11,559 bases of DNA from NCBI GenBank assembly GCA_035566535.1, contig DATMRA010000167.1, positions 1 to 11,559 on the forward strand, in the 5' to 3' direction. This DNA comes from JAFARE01 sp035566535. Lineage in GTDB: Bacteria > Chloroflexota > Dormibacteria > Aeolococcales > Aeolococcaceae. Positions 1 through 6,057 of the stretch are shown piece by piece. Made by a program: the position numbers and the translations under genes. The notes under the pieces are model-generated. The model was not told the origin of the DNA, did no database searches, and was given only the letters and a program-made list of their open reading frames with translations. Every line of letters starts with the position of its first letter. Within the stretch, counting starts at the first letter, position 1.

Positions 1-363
1 GGGTTCCGCTTGCAGAAGATCAGCGGGCAGGGCCGCGCGTGGTGCGAATTGAGCGGCGAGATCGTGGTCTACGACCTCCAGCCCGGAGAGGTGATGCGTG
101 TGCATCCCGGCCATGTCGGCCTCTTTCAGGACACAGTCCAGTTCCAGATCACAACGGTCAAGGGCATCAAGAACAAGATTTTCGGCGGCGACGGCATCTT
201 CCTCGCGGAGATGGTCGGCCCCGGACGCATCTGGTTGCAGTCGCTCCCGCTGCAGAAGCTCGCGCAGGCATTGGGTGAGTTCTCGCCAGGGCAGGCCGCT
301 GAAGCAGGCGTTGCAGGGGCGGCCGGCGGTGCGGTTTTGCGCGGGATCCTCGGAGGGCGCTGA
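1..363 (+). CDS. AIM24 family protein, 3' end (5' partial)
   Basis: The reading frame is open from the first base, so the gene begins outside the window; about 120 C-terminal residues are visible. The pattern GEIVVYDLQPGE, then V-x-P-G-H-V, then VKGIKNKIFGGDGIFLAE and GPGRIWLQSLP matches the second half of the AIM24 (TIGR00266-type) beta-fold family. The bacterial role of this family is poorly defined; mitochondrial AIM24 is linked to inner-membrane organisation. The last 25 or so residues are Ala/Gly-rich, as in many homologues. The gene ends in TGA at 361-363, facing the minus-strand operon whose last gene stops at 371, so the two convergent genes are 7 bp apart. The TTG at position 10 is an internal Leu codon, not a start. 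Family assignment is confident; molecular function is not. Confidence 0.85.
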   Translation, partial: GFRLQKISGQGRAWCELSGEIVVYDLQPGEVMRVHPGHVGLFQDTVQFQITTVKGIKNKIFGGDGIFLAEMVGPGRIWLQSLPLQKLAQALGEFSPGQAAEAGVAGAAGGAVLRGILGGR

Positions 364-379
364 TCCGGAATCAGCCCTC
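353..379. terminator. Hairpin between convergent genes (possible bidirectional terminator)
   Basis: GAGGG (353-357) pairs with CCCTC (375-379) and CTGAT (360-364) pairs with ATCAG (370-374), leaving a 2-nt bulge and a 5-nt loop. The stem spans the stop codons of both the AIM24 gene and the minus-strand unknown gene. There is no T-run on either side, so it is not a classical intrinsic terminator. A role in ending or protecting both transcripts is inferred from its position only. Confidence 0.35.
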
Positions 380-832
380 TGCCGCAGGTTTGACGATGGC
401 GATGTCGTAGCGTCGCAGCACAGCATCAACCGCTCGTATCCACGCGACGCGTTGCGTCGCTCGCGCATACGTCGACTGGATGTACTCGTATGTCGGCAGA
501 TCGCGATCCAGCGCACCGAGCGCAGGCTTCACCGGGATGTCAGCAGCGTCGAGCACCCGCTGCTCAGTGAGCTCCTCGACCGCGAGCGTCACGATCATCA
601 CCGCCGCGTCGGCCATCTCGACGTAGTCCATCTTTGCGTTCTGCAGCGCGATAGAGTCGCGACCATCGTCCAGGACGCGACCATAGCGGCCGACGGCGTC
701 GAGGTAGTCATCGAGCTCGGCGAGCAGCACACACCCGGACTCACGTCCTCCGACGACGACCCGGTGGCCGTCGACGCCGACAGTGAATGCCGGCGGCTCA
801 GTTGCTTCCGGTCGTCTGTGAAAGAGCGGCAT
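371..832 (-). CDS. Hypothetical protein, last gene of the gcvPA-gcvPB-pyrE operon
   Basis: I do not recognise this 153-residue protein. It has no signal peptide, no membrane segment and no cysteine motif. It begins MPLFHRRPE, then has a short strand-like segment (FTVGVDGHRVVVGG) followed by a mostly helical, acidic region (residues about 35-115) and a basic end. The frame stays open upstream to an ATG at 898, but the extra 22 residues lie inside pyrE and are low-complexity in character, so I prefer the ATG at 832. Neither start has a strong Shine-Dalgarno sequence; a weak GAGGG lies 8-9 nt before 898. Even the shorter form overlaps the pyrE 3' end by 35 nt, which suggests coupling to pyrE translation. 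A real gene is likely because the frame is long, fills the gap between pyrE and the AIM24 gene exactly, and reads as a normal globular protein. Confidence 0.6.
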   Translation of the reverse strand: MPLFHRRPEATEPPAFTVGVDGHRVVVGGRESGCVLLAELDDYLDAVGRYGRVLDDGRDSIALQNAKMDYVEMADAAVMIVTLAVEELTEQRVLDAADIPVKPALGALDRDLPTYEYIQSTYARATQRVAWIRAVDAVLRRYDIAIVKPAAEG

Positions 833-1382
833 CGGGAGCCGGGAATTCGCTGCGTCTGAAGAGCGCACGGAGTGGGATGCCGGCTGCTGCGAGCGCATCG
901 GCGCCGCCCTCTTCGCGATCGACCACGCAGAAGGCTTCGACAGTCACGGCCCCGGTCTCCCGCACGCGTTCCTGTGCCTGGAGAAACGTCCCGCCGGTGG
1001 TGAGCGTGTCGTCCACCAGCATGACCCTCATCCCCTCACGCAGTGGTGGCCCTTCGATCGCCCGAGCGGTGCCGTGTGTTTTCACTTCCTTGCGCACGAT
1101 GAACGCGGTCAGCGGACGGTCCCCGGATCCACTGAGCGCCGCCGCCGCCGCCGCGATGGGGTCGGCGCCGAGCGTGAGCCCGCCCACGGCCTCGACGCTC
1201 AGCTCACGGCATCGCTCCAGGACCAGGGTTGCCACCAGGTACAGGCCGCGCCCGTCGAGCGTCACCTGTTTGCCGTCGACGTAGTAGTCGCTGCGCCGGC
1301 CGCTGGTCAGCACGAAGTCTCCGTAGCTGAACGCGCGCTCGCGGACAAGTCCGCGCAGCTCCTGAAGCGTCTCGTCGCTCAC
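798..1382 (-). CDS. pyrE: Orotate phosphoribosyltransferase
   Basis: PyrE joins orotate to PRPP to make orotidine 5'-monophosphate in the cytoplasm, the fifth step of de novo pyrimidine synthesis. The 194-residue protein has the family hallmarks. These are the orotate/PRPP-contacting segment TSGRRSDYYVDGKQ (residues 27-39), the catalytic-loop region RKEVKTHGTARAIEG (97-111) with K98, K101 and H103, and the PRPP-binding loop VMLVDDTLTTGGT (120-132). The last is close to the usual VEDV-x-TTG form but with DDT in place of EDV. Length is normal. The start is GTG at 1382-1380, which overlaps the gcvPB stop as GTGA (4 nt), implying translational coupling. The end overlaps the next small gene. No other pyr genes are visible, so it is separated from the rest of its pathway and placed behind glycine decarboxylase. 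Confidence 0.93.
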   Translation of the reverse strand: MSDETLQELRGLVRERAFSYGDFVLTSGRRSDYYVDGKQVTLDGRGLYLVATLVLERCRELSVEAVGGLTLGADPIAAAAAALSGSGDRPLTAFIVRKEVKTHGTARAIEGPPLREGMRVMLVDDTLTTGGTFLQAQERVRETGAVTVEAFCVVDREEGGADALAAAGIPLRALFRRSEFPAPDAALSQTTGSN

Positions 1383-2872
1383 GCGGGAGGACTCCAGCGC
1401 AGCACCGGCTGGCGTGCCGCGCGCACCTCGTCGACCCGCTCAACGGGCGTTTCGTGCGGTGCCGCCTGAACGAACGCGAGGTCGCGATCGGCTTCATCGA
1501 CGATCGCCGCGCAGACCGCGGCGAGGTCATCGATGCTGCGCTTCGACTCGGTTTCCGTCGGCTCGAACATGAGCGCCTCCGGCACGGTGGTCGGGAAGTA
1601 CACGGTGGGTGCGTACACCCCGTAATCGAGCAGGCGCTTGGCCACGTCGACCGCGCGCAACCCTTCAACGCGCCCGCCCTTCGTGGTGCAGACGAACTCG
1701 TGCATGCACGGCGACTGAACGGCCATGGGGAAGAGGTCGGCGACGCGTGATTGCAGATAGCGCGCGTTCAGCACCGCATCGCGGGCCACCTGTGGGAGCG
1801 AGGATCCGTACGCGCGGATGTATGCGTACGCCCGCACCAGCATCCCGAAGTTGCCGTAGAACGACCGGACCTTGCCGATGCTCCGCGGGCGATCGTCATC
1901 GAGGAAGAACCGGTCGCCGTCGCGCTCGACCGTCGGCGTCGGGAGGTAATCGACCAGACGGCTGGCAACACCGACCGGGCCAGCACCCGGACCGCCCCCG
2001 CCGTGTGGTGTCGAGAAGGTCTTGTGCAGGTTGAGATGGACGACGTCGAACCCCATGTCGCCCGGCCGGGCCACGCCCACGAGAGCGTTCAGGTTGGCCC
2101 CGTCGTAGTAGAGCAAGGCGCCTCGCTCATGGGCGAGGCGCGCGATCTCGAGGATGTCCTTCTCGAAGACACCCAGCGTGTTCGGGTTGGTGAGCATGAT
2201 GGCGGCCACGCTCTCGTCGAGGTGCGCTACGAAATCGTCGACGTCAACCGTCCCGTCGTGGTTGCTCTTCACCGTCACGACGTCGAGGCCGCAGGCGGCT
2301 GCCGAGGCGGGGTTGGTGCCATGGGCGGAGTCCGGGATCAGCACCGTGGTTCGTGCCGTGTCGCCACGGTTGGCGTGAAAGGCCTGAATCATCCGCAGTC
2401 CCGTCCACTCACCATGCGCGCCGGCCGCGGGTTGCAGCGACATGCGCTGCATACCGGTGAGCGCGGCAAGCAGGCGCTCCAACTCCCACATGAGCTGCAG
2501 AGCGCCCTGTGTCTCTGACTCATCCTGATAGGGATGCAGGTTGGCGAAGCCGTCGAGCCACGCGAGCTGCTCGTCGACGACAGGGTTGTACTTCATGGTG
2601 CACGAGCCCAAGGGATAGGGGCCGTGGTGCAGGTGATGGTTACGCCTCGCCAGGCGCCCGATATGGCGCGCGAGCACGGCTTCCGGCACCGCCGGCAGCG
2701 GAGCCGGCGATTTCCGTACCAGGCCTGGTGGCACAAGCGCGGCGATGTCGACTTCGGGTACGCCCGCCGCTGTGACGCGCGGACCGCCGGTGTAGTCGTT
2801 ACTGAGCTCGAAGACAAGAGGCTCCGCGCCGGCCCACCCGGGTTCGATGCGGTCGACCATCACGTCGCTCAT
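1379..2872 (-). CDS. gcvPB: Glycine dehydrogenase (decarboxylating) subunit 2, P-protein beta
   Basis: This is the PLP-carrying half of the split P-protein of the glycine cleavage system. With GcvPA it decarboxylates glycine and passes the aminomethyl group to lipoyl-GcvH. The 497-residue product has the PLP site HLNLHKTFSTPHGGGGPG (residues 279-295), with K284 as the expected Schiff-base lysine. Upstream are YPLGSCTMKYNP (86-97), the substrate-pocket region HPYQDESETQGALQLM (113-128) and DSAHGTNPASAA (181-192). All match GcvPB proteins, and the length is normal. Its ATG (2872-2870) overlaps the gcvPA TGA as ATGA, and its own TGA overlaps the pyrE GTG, so three genes are tightly coupled. gcvT and gcvH, often in the same operon, are not in the window and must be elsewhere if the system is complete. 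Confidence 0.96.
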   Translation of the reverse strand: MSDVMVDRIEPGWAGAEPLVFELSNDYTGGPRVTAAGVPEVDIAALVPPGLVRKSPAPLPAVPEAVLARHIGRLARRNHHLHHGPYPLGSCTMKYNPVVDEQLAWLDGFANLHPYQDESETQGALQLMWELERLLAALTGMQRMSLQPAAGAHGEWTGLRMIQAFHANRGDTARTTVLIPDSAHGTNPASAAACGLDVVTVKSNHDGTVDVDDFVAHLDESVAAIMLTNPNTLGVFEKDILEIARLAHERGALLYYDGANLNALVGVARPGDMGFDVVHLNLHKTFSTPHGGGGPGAGPVGVASRLVDYLPTPTVERDGDRFFLDDDRPRSIGKVRSFYGNFGMLVRAYAYIRAYGSSLPQVARDAVLNARYLQSRVADLFPMAVQSPCMHEFVCTTKGGRVEGLRAVDVAKRLLDYGVYAPTVYFPTTVPEALMFEPTETESKRSIDDLAAVCAAIVDEADRDLAFVQAAPHETPVERVDEVRAARQPVLRWSPPA

Positions 2873-4245
2873 GCGTGCACCGCCACCGGCGTGCGTTGCG
2901 CCGGCGCGACGGTCTCTCGAAGTGCCTCGACGTAGCGCTCGATGGCCGCCGGCGGCGTCATCTCAGTGCAGCACACAAGGAGGTCATTGCGACGCGACTC
3001 GTCGAACCGGCCAAGCGGGAGGCCCGCGATGACACCACGCTCGCGCAGCGATTTCGCAACGCTCTCGGCGTCGACCGGGCAGCGCAGCACGAACTCCCAG
3101 AGGAATGGAGCCGCCGGGTGCGCAAGCTCGAAACCGTCCAGCGACGTCAGCTGCGATGCGAGGTAGTGGGCCCGCTGGGCGCTCACGCGTGTGACCGTCA
3201 CCATTCCGCCCGCGCCCATCTGGGCCATGTACACAGTGGCGGCGAGCGCCATGAGCGCGTGGTTGGTGCATATGTTCGAGGTCGCGTGCTCGCGCCGTAT
3301 GTGCTGTTCACGCGCTTGCAGCGTGAGTGTGTACGCACGCCGGCCACGGTGATCCACGGTCATGCCTACAAGGCGCCCGGGCATGCGCCGCACCAGCGCG
3401 CTTCGCGCTGCGAGGAACCCGACATGTGGTCCCCCGAACGACGCTGGGATACCCAGTGGCTGCCCGTCGCCGATGGCGATGTCGAAACCCATCTCTCCAG
3501 GCGGCGTCAGCGCGGCGCAGGCGAAGAGATCGGCGGAACAGAGCGCCAGCGCGCCCCTCACGTGCGCCAGCGCGACGAGCTCTCCAAGGTCGTCCACGGT
3601 GCCGAGGAAGGACGGTTGCTGCATGAGCAGCGCCGCATGCTCCGCCGTCAGCTGGTGCTCCACATCGGCTGTCGTGATCAGCCCGTTACGGGCCGGGATG
3701 ACGTCGACAGCAATGCGCCGCCCTTCGGCGAACGTCTTCAGGACGCGGAGTGTCTCCGGGTGCACGGTGCCGGCAACAGCGATCCGCTCGCGGTCTGTCG
3801 CCTGAACTGCCATTACCATCGCTTCGGCGGCAGCCGTTGCGCCGTCGTAGAGCGACGCATTGGCCACGTCGAGCCCGGTGAGGGCGCAGATCATCGATTG
3901 AAATTCGAAGATCGTCTGCAGGGTGCCCTGGGACGCCTCCGCTTGGTACGGGGTGTATGCGGTGTAGAACTCAGGCCGCGAGATGCTCGCCCGCACGATC
4001 GCCGGGCTGAACCGGCGGTAGACGCCGGCGCCGAGAAAGTTGTCGAACTGCGAAAGAGAGCGATTGCGCGCCGCCAAACCTTCCAGCTCGGCGACCAGGT
4101 CCTGCTCCGCGAGGGGCGCTGGGAGGTCGATTGAAGGGTTGCGCAGCTCGGCGGGTATCGAGGTGAACAGGTCGTCTGCAGCCGTCAATCCGACGGCTTG
4201 GAGCATCTGGGCGCGGTCAGCGTCTGAATTGGGGAGATACGCCAC
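2869..4245 (-). CDS. gcvPA: Glycine dehydrogenase (decarboxylating) subunit 1, P-protein alpha
   Basis: This is the non-PLP half of the two-subunit P-protein found in many Gram-positive and deep-branching bacteria; it pairs with GcvPB. The 458-residue protein starts MAYLPNSDADRAQML, the expected N-terminus for GcvPA (M-x-Y-x-P-N-x-D). It also carries FLGAGVYRRFSPA (70-82), EFYTAYTPYQAEASQGTLQ (92-110), NASLYDGATAAAEA (129-142) and a later SFGGPHVGFLA segment. The start is GTG (4245-4243); an in-frame stop directly upstream excludes a longer form, and the N-terminal match excludes a later one. It is the first gene of the minus-strand operon. There is no Shine-Dalgarno sequence, and a CATACT hexamer ends 6 nt before the GTG, so the mRNA is probably leaderless. 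No glycine riboswitch could fit in the 77 bp between this gene and the divergent gene at 4323. Confidence 0.96.
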   Translation of the reverse strand: MAYLPNSDADRAQMLQAVGLTAADDLFTSIPAELRNPSIDLPAPLAEQDLVAELEGLAARNRSLSQFDNFLGAGVYRRFSPAIVRASISRPEFYTAYTPYQAEASQGTLQTIFEFQSMICALTGLDVANASLYDGATAAAEAMVMAVQATDRERIAVAGTVHPETLRVLKTFAEGRRIAVDVIPARNGLITTADVEHQLTAEHAALLMQQPSFLGTVDDLGELVALAHVRGALALCSADLFACAALTPPGEMGFDIAIGDGQPLGIPASFGGPHVGFLAARSALVRRMPGRLVGMTVDHRGRRAYTLTLQAREQHIRREHATSNICTNHALMALAATVYMAQMGAGGMVTVTRVSAQRAHYLASQLTSLDGFELAHPAAPFLWEFVLRCPVDAESVAKSLRERGVIAGLPLGRFDESRRNDLLVCCTEMTPPAAIERYVEALRETVAPAQRTPVAVHA

Positions 4246-4251
4246 GATTCA

Positions 4252-4257
4252 AGTATG
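4252..4257 (-). promoter_or_regulatory. Probable -10 element of the gcvPA-gcvPB-pyrE operon
   Basis: On the minus strand the hexamer CATACT (5 of 6 to TATACT) ends 6 nt before the GTG of gcvPA. Transcription starting about 7 nt downstream would begin at or next to the start codon, giving a leaderless transcript. No convincing -35 hexamer is visible at 16-18 nt spacing. Confidence 0.4.
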
Positions 4258-4306
4258 CCGATGGCGGCGGATCGCCTGCCTGGAGTTTGGACGAAGCGGG
4301 CGCTGG

Positions 4307-4312
4307 TACACT
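4307..4312 (+). promoter_or_regulatory. Extended -10 promoter of the small gene at 4323
   Basis: TACACT is preceded by TG one base upstream (TGGTACACT), an extended -10 form. A transcript would start near 4319-4320, only about 3 nt before the ATG. GGAG (4317-4320) lies only 2 nt from the ATG, too near to act as a normal ribosome-binding site. No good -35 at canonical spacing is seen (TTTGGA at 4286-4291 is 15 nt away). Confidence 0.45.
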
Positions 4313-4322
4313 GAACGGAGCA

Positions 4323-4550
4323 ATGGCCAAGCGTGTAAGCACGATCGGAATCGATGACATCGTGTCTGCCATCGAGACTGCCCGCGACAAGGTTATGAGC
4401 GACGAGGTGAAAAGCCTGGTCAAGCTCGGCCTGCCCAAAACCGTGGCCTACAAGATGGTTGCGGAACGCTACCGCCAGCGCGCCGAGGGTGAAGAGGGTG
4501 AGGGGGGTGGGAGCGATGGCACCGGCACCCCTTGGCCCGACATGAGTTGA
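4323..4550 (+). CDS. Small hypothetical protein (75 aa), helical with acidic Gly-rich tail
   Basis: I do not recognise the family. Residues 1-50 are helix-rich and charged: MAKRVSTIGIDDIVSAIE, then a segment with KSLVKLGLPKTVAYKMVAERYRQRAE. The part KLGLPKTVAYKMVAERY could be a small helix-turn-helix-like or helical-hairpin unit, but that is a guess from composition. The tail is Glu/Gly-rich and probably disordered. The frame is open 12 codons upstream, but that part holds the likely -10 element, so I place the start at ATG 4323. The gene stands alone, divergent from gcvPA (77 bp apart) and convergent with dedA, and its stop codon lies 1 nt before the first arm of the structured repeat. It has no membrane segment or signal peptide. 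Confidence 0.6.
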   Translation: MAKRVSTIGIDDIVSAIETARDKVMSDEVKSLVKLGLPKTVAYKMVAERYRQRAEGEEGEGGGSDGTGTPWPDMS

Positions 4551-4551
4551 C

Positions 4552-4749
4552 GCGGCACCACTCAGGCCGCCTGATACTGCGTTAGCGTCTCCGTCGGCTC
4601 GGTCACGTACCCCACGTACGCTCCCTCGCCTTACTCGCCGCTGCCTTGTCTCAGACTGCCTGAGCGGCGCCGCTCGTGCTCAGGGTCTCAGGCGGCCTGA
4701 GCCGCCCCTAGGCGGCTAACGAAGTATCAGGCGCTCTGAGTGGTGCCGC
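4552..4749. repeat. Dispersed structured repeat, copy 1 (MITE/REP-like), with terminal inverted arms
   Basis: Positions 4552-4577 and 4724-4749 are 26-bp inverted arms with 2 mismatches. Inside lies a 100-bp core (4566-4665) that matches the reverse complement of 10171-10270 at 84 of 100 positions without gaps. Ten-base blocks at 4596-4605, 4616-4625 and 4646-4655 are identical. Further structure lies to the right of the core: a perfect 14-bp palindrome at 4662-4675, the pair CTCAGG/CCTGAG (4687-4692 and 4696-4701) and GCCGCC/GGCGGC (4701-4706 and 4711-4716, 4-nt loop). The word TCAGGC or its complement GCCTGA occurs six times. TCAGGCCGCCTGA (4562-4574) and its exact reverse complement (4688-4700) are near-palindromes. 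No ORF of interest lies inside. It may be a small non-autonomous mobile element, a REP-type element or a bidirectional terminator; sequence alone does not decide. Confidence 0.75.
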
Positions 4750-5338
4750 TGCGGCGGGCCCGGCGGCCGCGGATATACCAGGCCACGAGCCCGAGAACAA
4801 CCAGCACAGCGATGACGATTGCTGCCTTGCCGATCGGGCCGGCCACCCTGTCGTAGTTGGCACCGATCTGGTAGCCGACCTCGGCGAGCGCGATGCACCA
4901 GGGAAGAGCGCCGGCAAACGTCAGCACCGCGAACCATACGGGCTGGATGCGCGCAAGTCCGGCCGGGAACGAAATGTACGTGCGAATCACCGGGAGGAGG
5001 CGCCCGAAGAAGACCGCTGGCAGGCCGTAGCGCTCAAACCAATGGTCTGCGAGGTCGAGGTGTCGCGGCGAGATGCCAACCCGCCGCCCCGGCCCCAGCA
5101 GCAGCGGGCGCCCGAAACGGCGCGCGAGCCAGTACGCCGCCAGCGAGCCGATGAGGTTGCCCACCGTTCCCGCGATGATCACAGCGACCAGGTTGAGTCG
5201 CCCGGTGGCGGCGAAATATCCGGCCACGGGCATGATCACCTCGCTCGGAAAGGGGATGCCGCAGCTCTCCACCGCCATGAGAATGAGCACCGCGGCGATG
5301 CCGCCGCCGGTGACCCAGTTGGTGATCAGCTGTCCCAT
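4727..5338 (-). CDS. DedA family integral membrane protein (SNARE-associated/VTT domain)
   Basis: DedA proteins are inner-membrane proteins with reentrant loops, implicated in lipid carrier (undecaprenyl phosphate or phospholipid) flipping and envelope homeostasis. The 203-residue protein has the expected length. It begins with a hydrophobic segment (about 12-24), then ESCGIPFPSEVIMPVAGY (24-41, with E24 and the PFPSE reentrant motif), a second hydrophobic run with GTVGNLIGSLAAYWLARRFG (57-76), and the family signature FGRLLPVIRTYISFPAGLA (111-129) with R113 and R119. The last membrane helix is at about 170-189, followed by a basic tail. The start ATG (5338-5336) overlaps the plsY-like stop by 13 nt and has no clear Shine-Dalgarno sequence, so coupling to the upstream gene is likely. 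The final seven codons and stop lie inside the right arm of repeat copy 1, so the C-terminal GTTQSA may derive from the repeat. Confidence 0.9.
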   Translation of the reverse strand: MGQLITNWVTGGGIAAVLILMAVESCGIPFPSEVIMPVAGYFAATGRLNLVAVIIAGTVGNLIGSLAAYWLARRFGRPLLLGPGRRVGISPRHLDLADHWFERYGLPAVFFGRLLPVIRTYISFPAGLARIQPVWFAVLTFAGALPWCIALAEVGYQIGANYDRVAGPIGKAAIVIAVLVVLGLVAWYIRGRRARRSGTTQSA

Positions 5339-6012
5339 GGCTGGGGATTCTGAATGGACGAGCCCGTTTTGGGCGTCGGTTCCGCGTTAGGAACGTCAGC
5401 GTCGATCACCATTCGCCAGGCGGGTCCACGGATCAGCGAGGCCTCGCGGCGCCGCCGCTGAAGCGCGGCCCGGCTCAAGAGGATCCCGACGATCACGGCG
5501 GCCGGAGCCAGGCTCTGCCATTCCCTGGTTCCCAGAAGCAAACCGGCGGGAATCGCGATGGTGACCACCGCGTCGTAGATGCGGCCCCGCATGGAGGTGA
5601 ACACTGCGGCGGGGATCGCGGTAAGGGCGGTGACGAGACCGGCCGTTGGCAGGGCGACGGCCAGGCCGGAGACCAGCGGAAGGATCCCGCGGCCGCTGCG
5701 CCGAAATCCAACCGGAAAGGCGTCTCCGGCGACGCAGCCGGCGATGGCTGTGGCGATGAACCAGCCCGTCGGCGAGTAGATGCGCGCGGCCAGGCCCACG
5801 GCCGCACCTTTGAGCACCTCAAGAAGGCCGGCGAGCAGCGCGGTCCGGACGCCGCCGACCGCCACGGCGTTTAGGGCGCTGGTACCTCCCACGCCGCGCT
5901 GACGCATGTCGATGCGGTGGCGGCGCCGCACCACGAGCCACGCCACGGGAAGCGCGCCGACCACATAGCTCACCGCGAAGGCCACGGCCGCCGCGACGAT
6001 GGTTGGGTCCAT
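5326..6012 (-). CDS. PlsY-like glycerol-3-phosphate acyltransferase family membrane protein, diverged motifs
   Basis: PlsY moves an acyl group from acyl-phosphate to glycerol 3-phosphate, the first step of membrane phospholipid synthesis. The 228-residue product has the overall layout: an N-terminal helix with SYVVGALPVAWLVVRR (15-30), D-x-R before a Gly-rich loop (35-44), LEVLKGAAVGLAAR (64-77), CVAGDAFPVGFRRSGRG (93-109), then further hydrophobic helices. The key motifs are altered. The first loop reads RGVGGTSALN instead of the usual GSGNxGATN. The GHxFP motif has Asp (D97) for His. FKGGKGVAT is replaced by FRRSGRGIL. It may therefore be a paralogue with changed or lost activity. An ATG at 6012 fits the family N-terminus; the open frame continues to 6402, but that part lies antisense to the methyltransferase and has no family match. 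A GGAG sits directly against the ATG. It is followed by dedA with a 13-nt overlap, so both lipid-related membrane proteins are likely made together. Confidence 0.75.
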   Translation of the reverse strand: MDPTIVAAAVAFAVSYVVGALPVAWLVVRRRHRIDMRQRGVGGTSALNAVAVGGVRTALLAGLLEVLKGAAVGLAARIYSPTGWFIATAIAGCVAGDAFPVGFRRSGRGILPLVSGLAVALPTAGLVTALTAIPAAVFTSMRGRIYDAVVTIAIPAGLLLGTREWQSLAPAAVIVGILLSRAALQRRRREASLIRGPAWRMVIDADVPNAEPTPKTGSSIQNPQPWDS

Positions 6013-6044
6013 CTCCGCAGTCTCGCAGGCGCGCGGGATAACGC

Positions 6045-6050
6045 TACCGT
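6045..6050 (+). promoter_or_regulatory. Probable -10 element of the methyltransferase gene
   Basis: TACCGT ends 7 nt before the GTG at 6058, so transcription would start at about the G of the start codon (leaderless). It lies in the 45-bp gap shared with the divergent PlsY-like gene. A minus-strand hexamer TAGCGT (6046-6041) overlaps it and could serve the PlsY-like gene, which would make the two promoters mutually exclusive; this second call is weak. Confidence 0.35.
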
Positions 6051-6057
6051 TCGGTTG

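Noticed and set aside
1751..2518. 255-codon plus-strand open frame
   Set aside because: It is the mirror frame of gcvPB; no start signals and no domain pattern.
2875..4134. 419-codon plus-strand open frame
   Set aside because: It lies entirely antisense to gcvPA, which has full family similarity; long antisense frames are common at this GC content, and the peptide is Arg/His-rich with no recognisable motif.
4287..4322. Upstream start for the small gene at 4323
   Set aside because: The extra codons contain the extended -10 element, and the residues look non-protein-like.
4246..4322. Glycine riboswitch upstream of gcvPA
   Set aside because: Only 77 bp separate gcvPA from the divergent gene, and the likely promoter sits 6 nt before the start, leaving no leader.
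4552..4749. CRISPR array
   Set aside because: The repeats are inverted arms and palindromes, not regularly spaced direct repeats, and no cas genes are nearby.
5917..6057. N-terminal extension of the methyltransferase frame
   Set aside because: It lies antisense to the PlsY-like gene, has a His/Arg-rich composition and would place the start upstream of the probable promoter.
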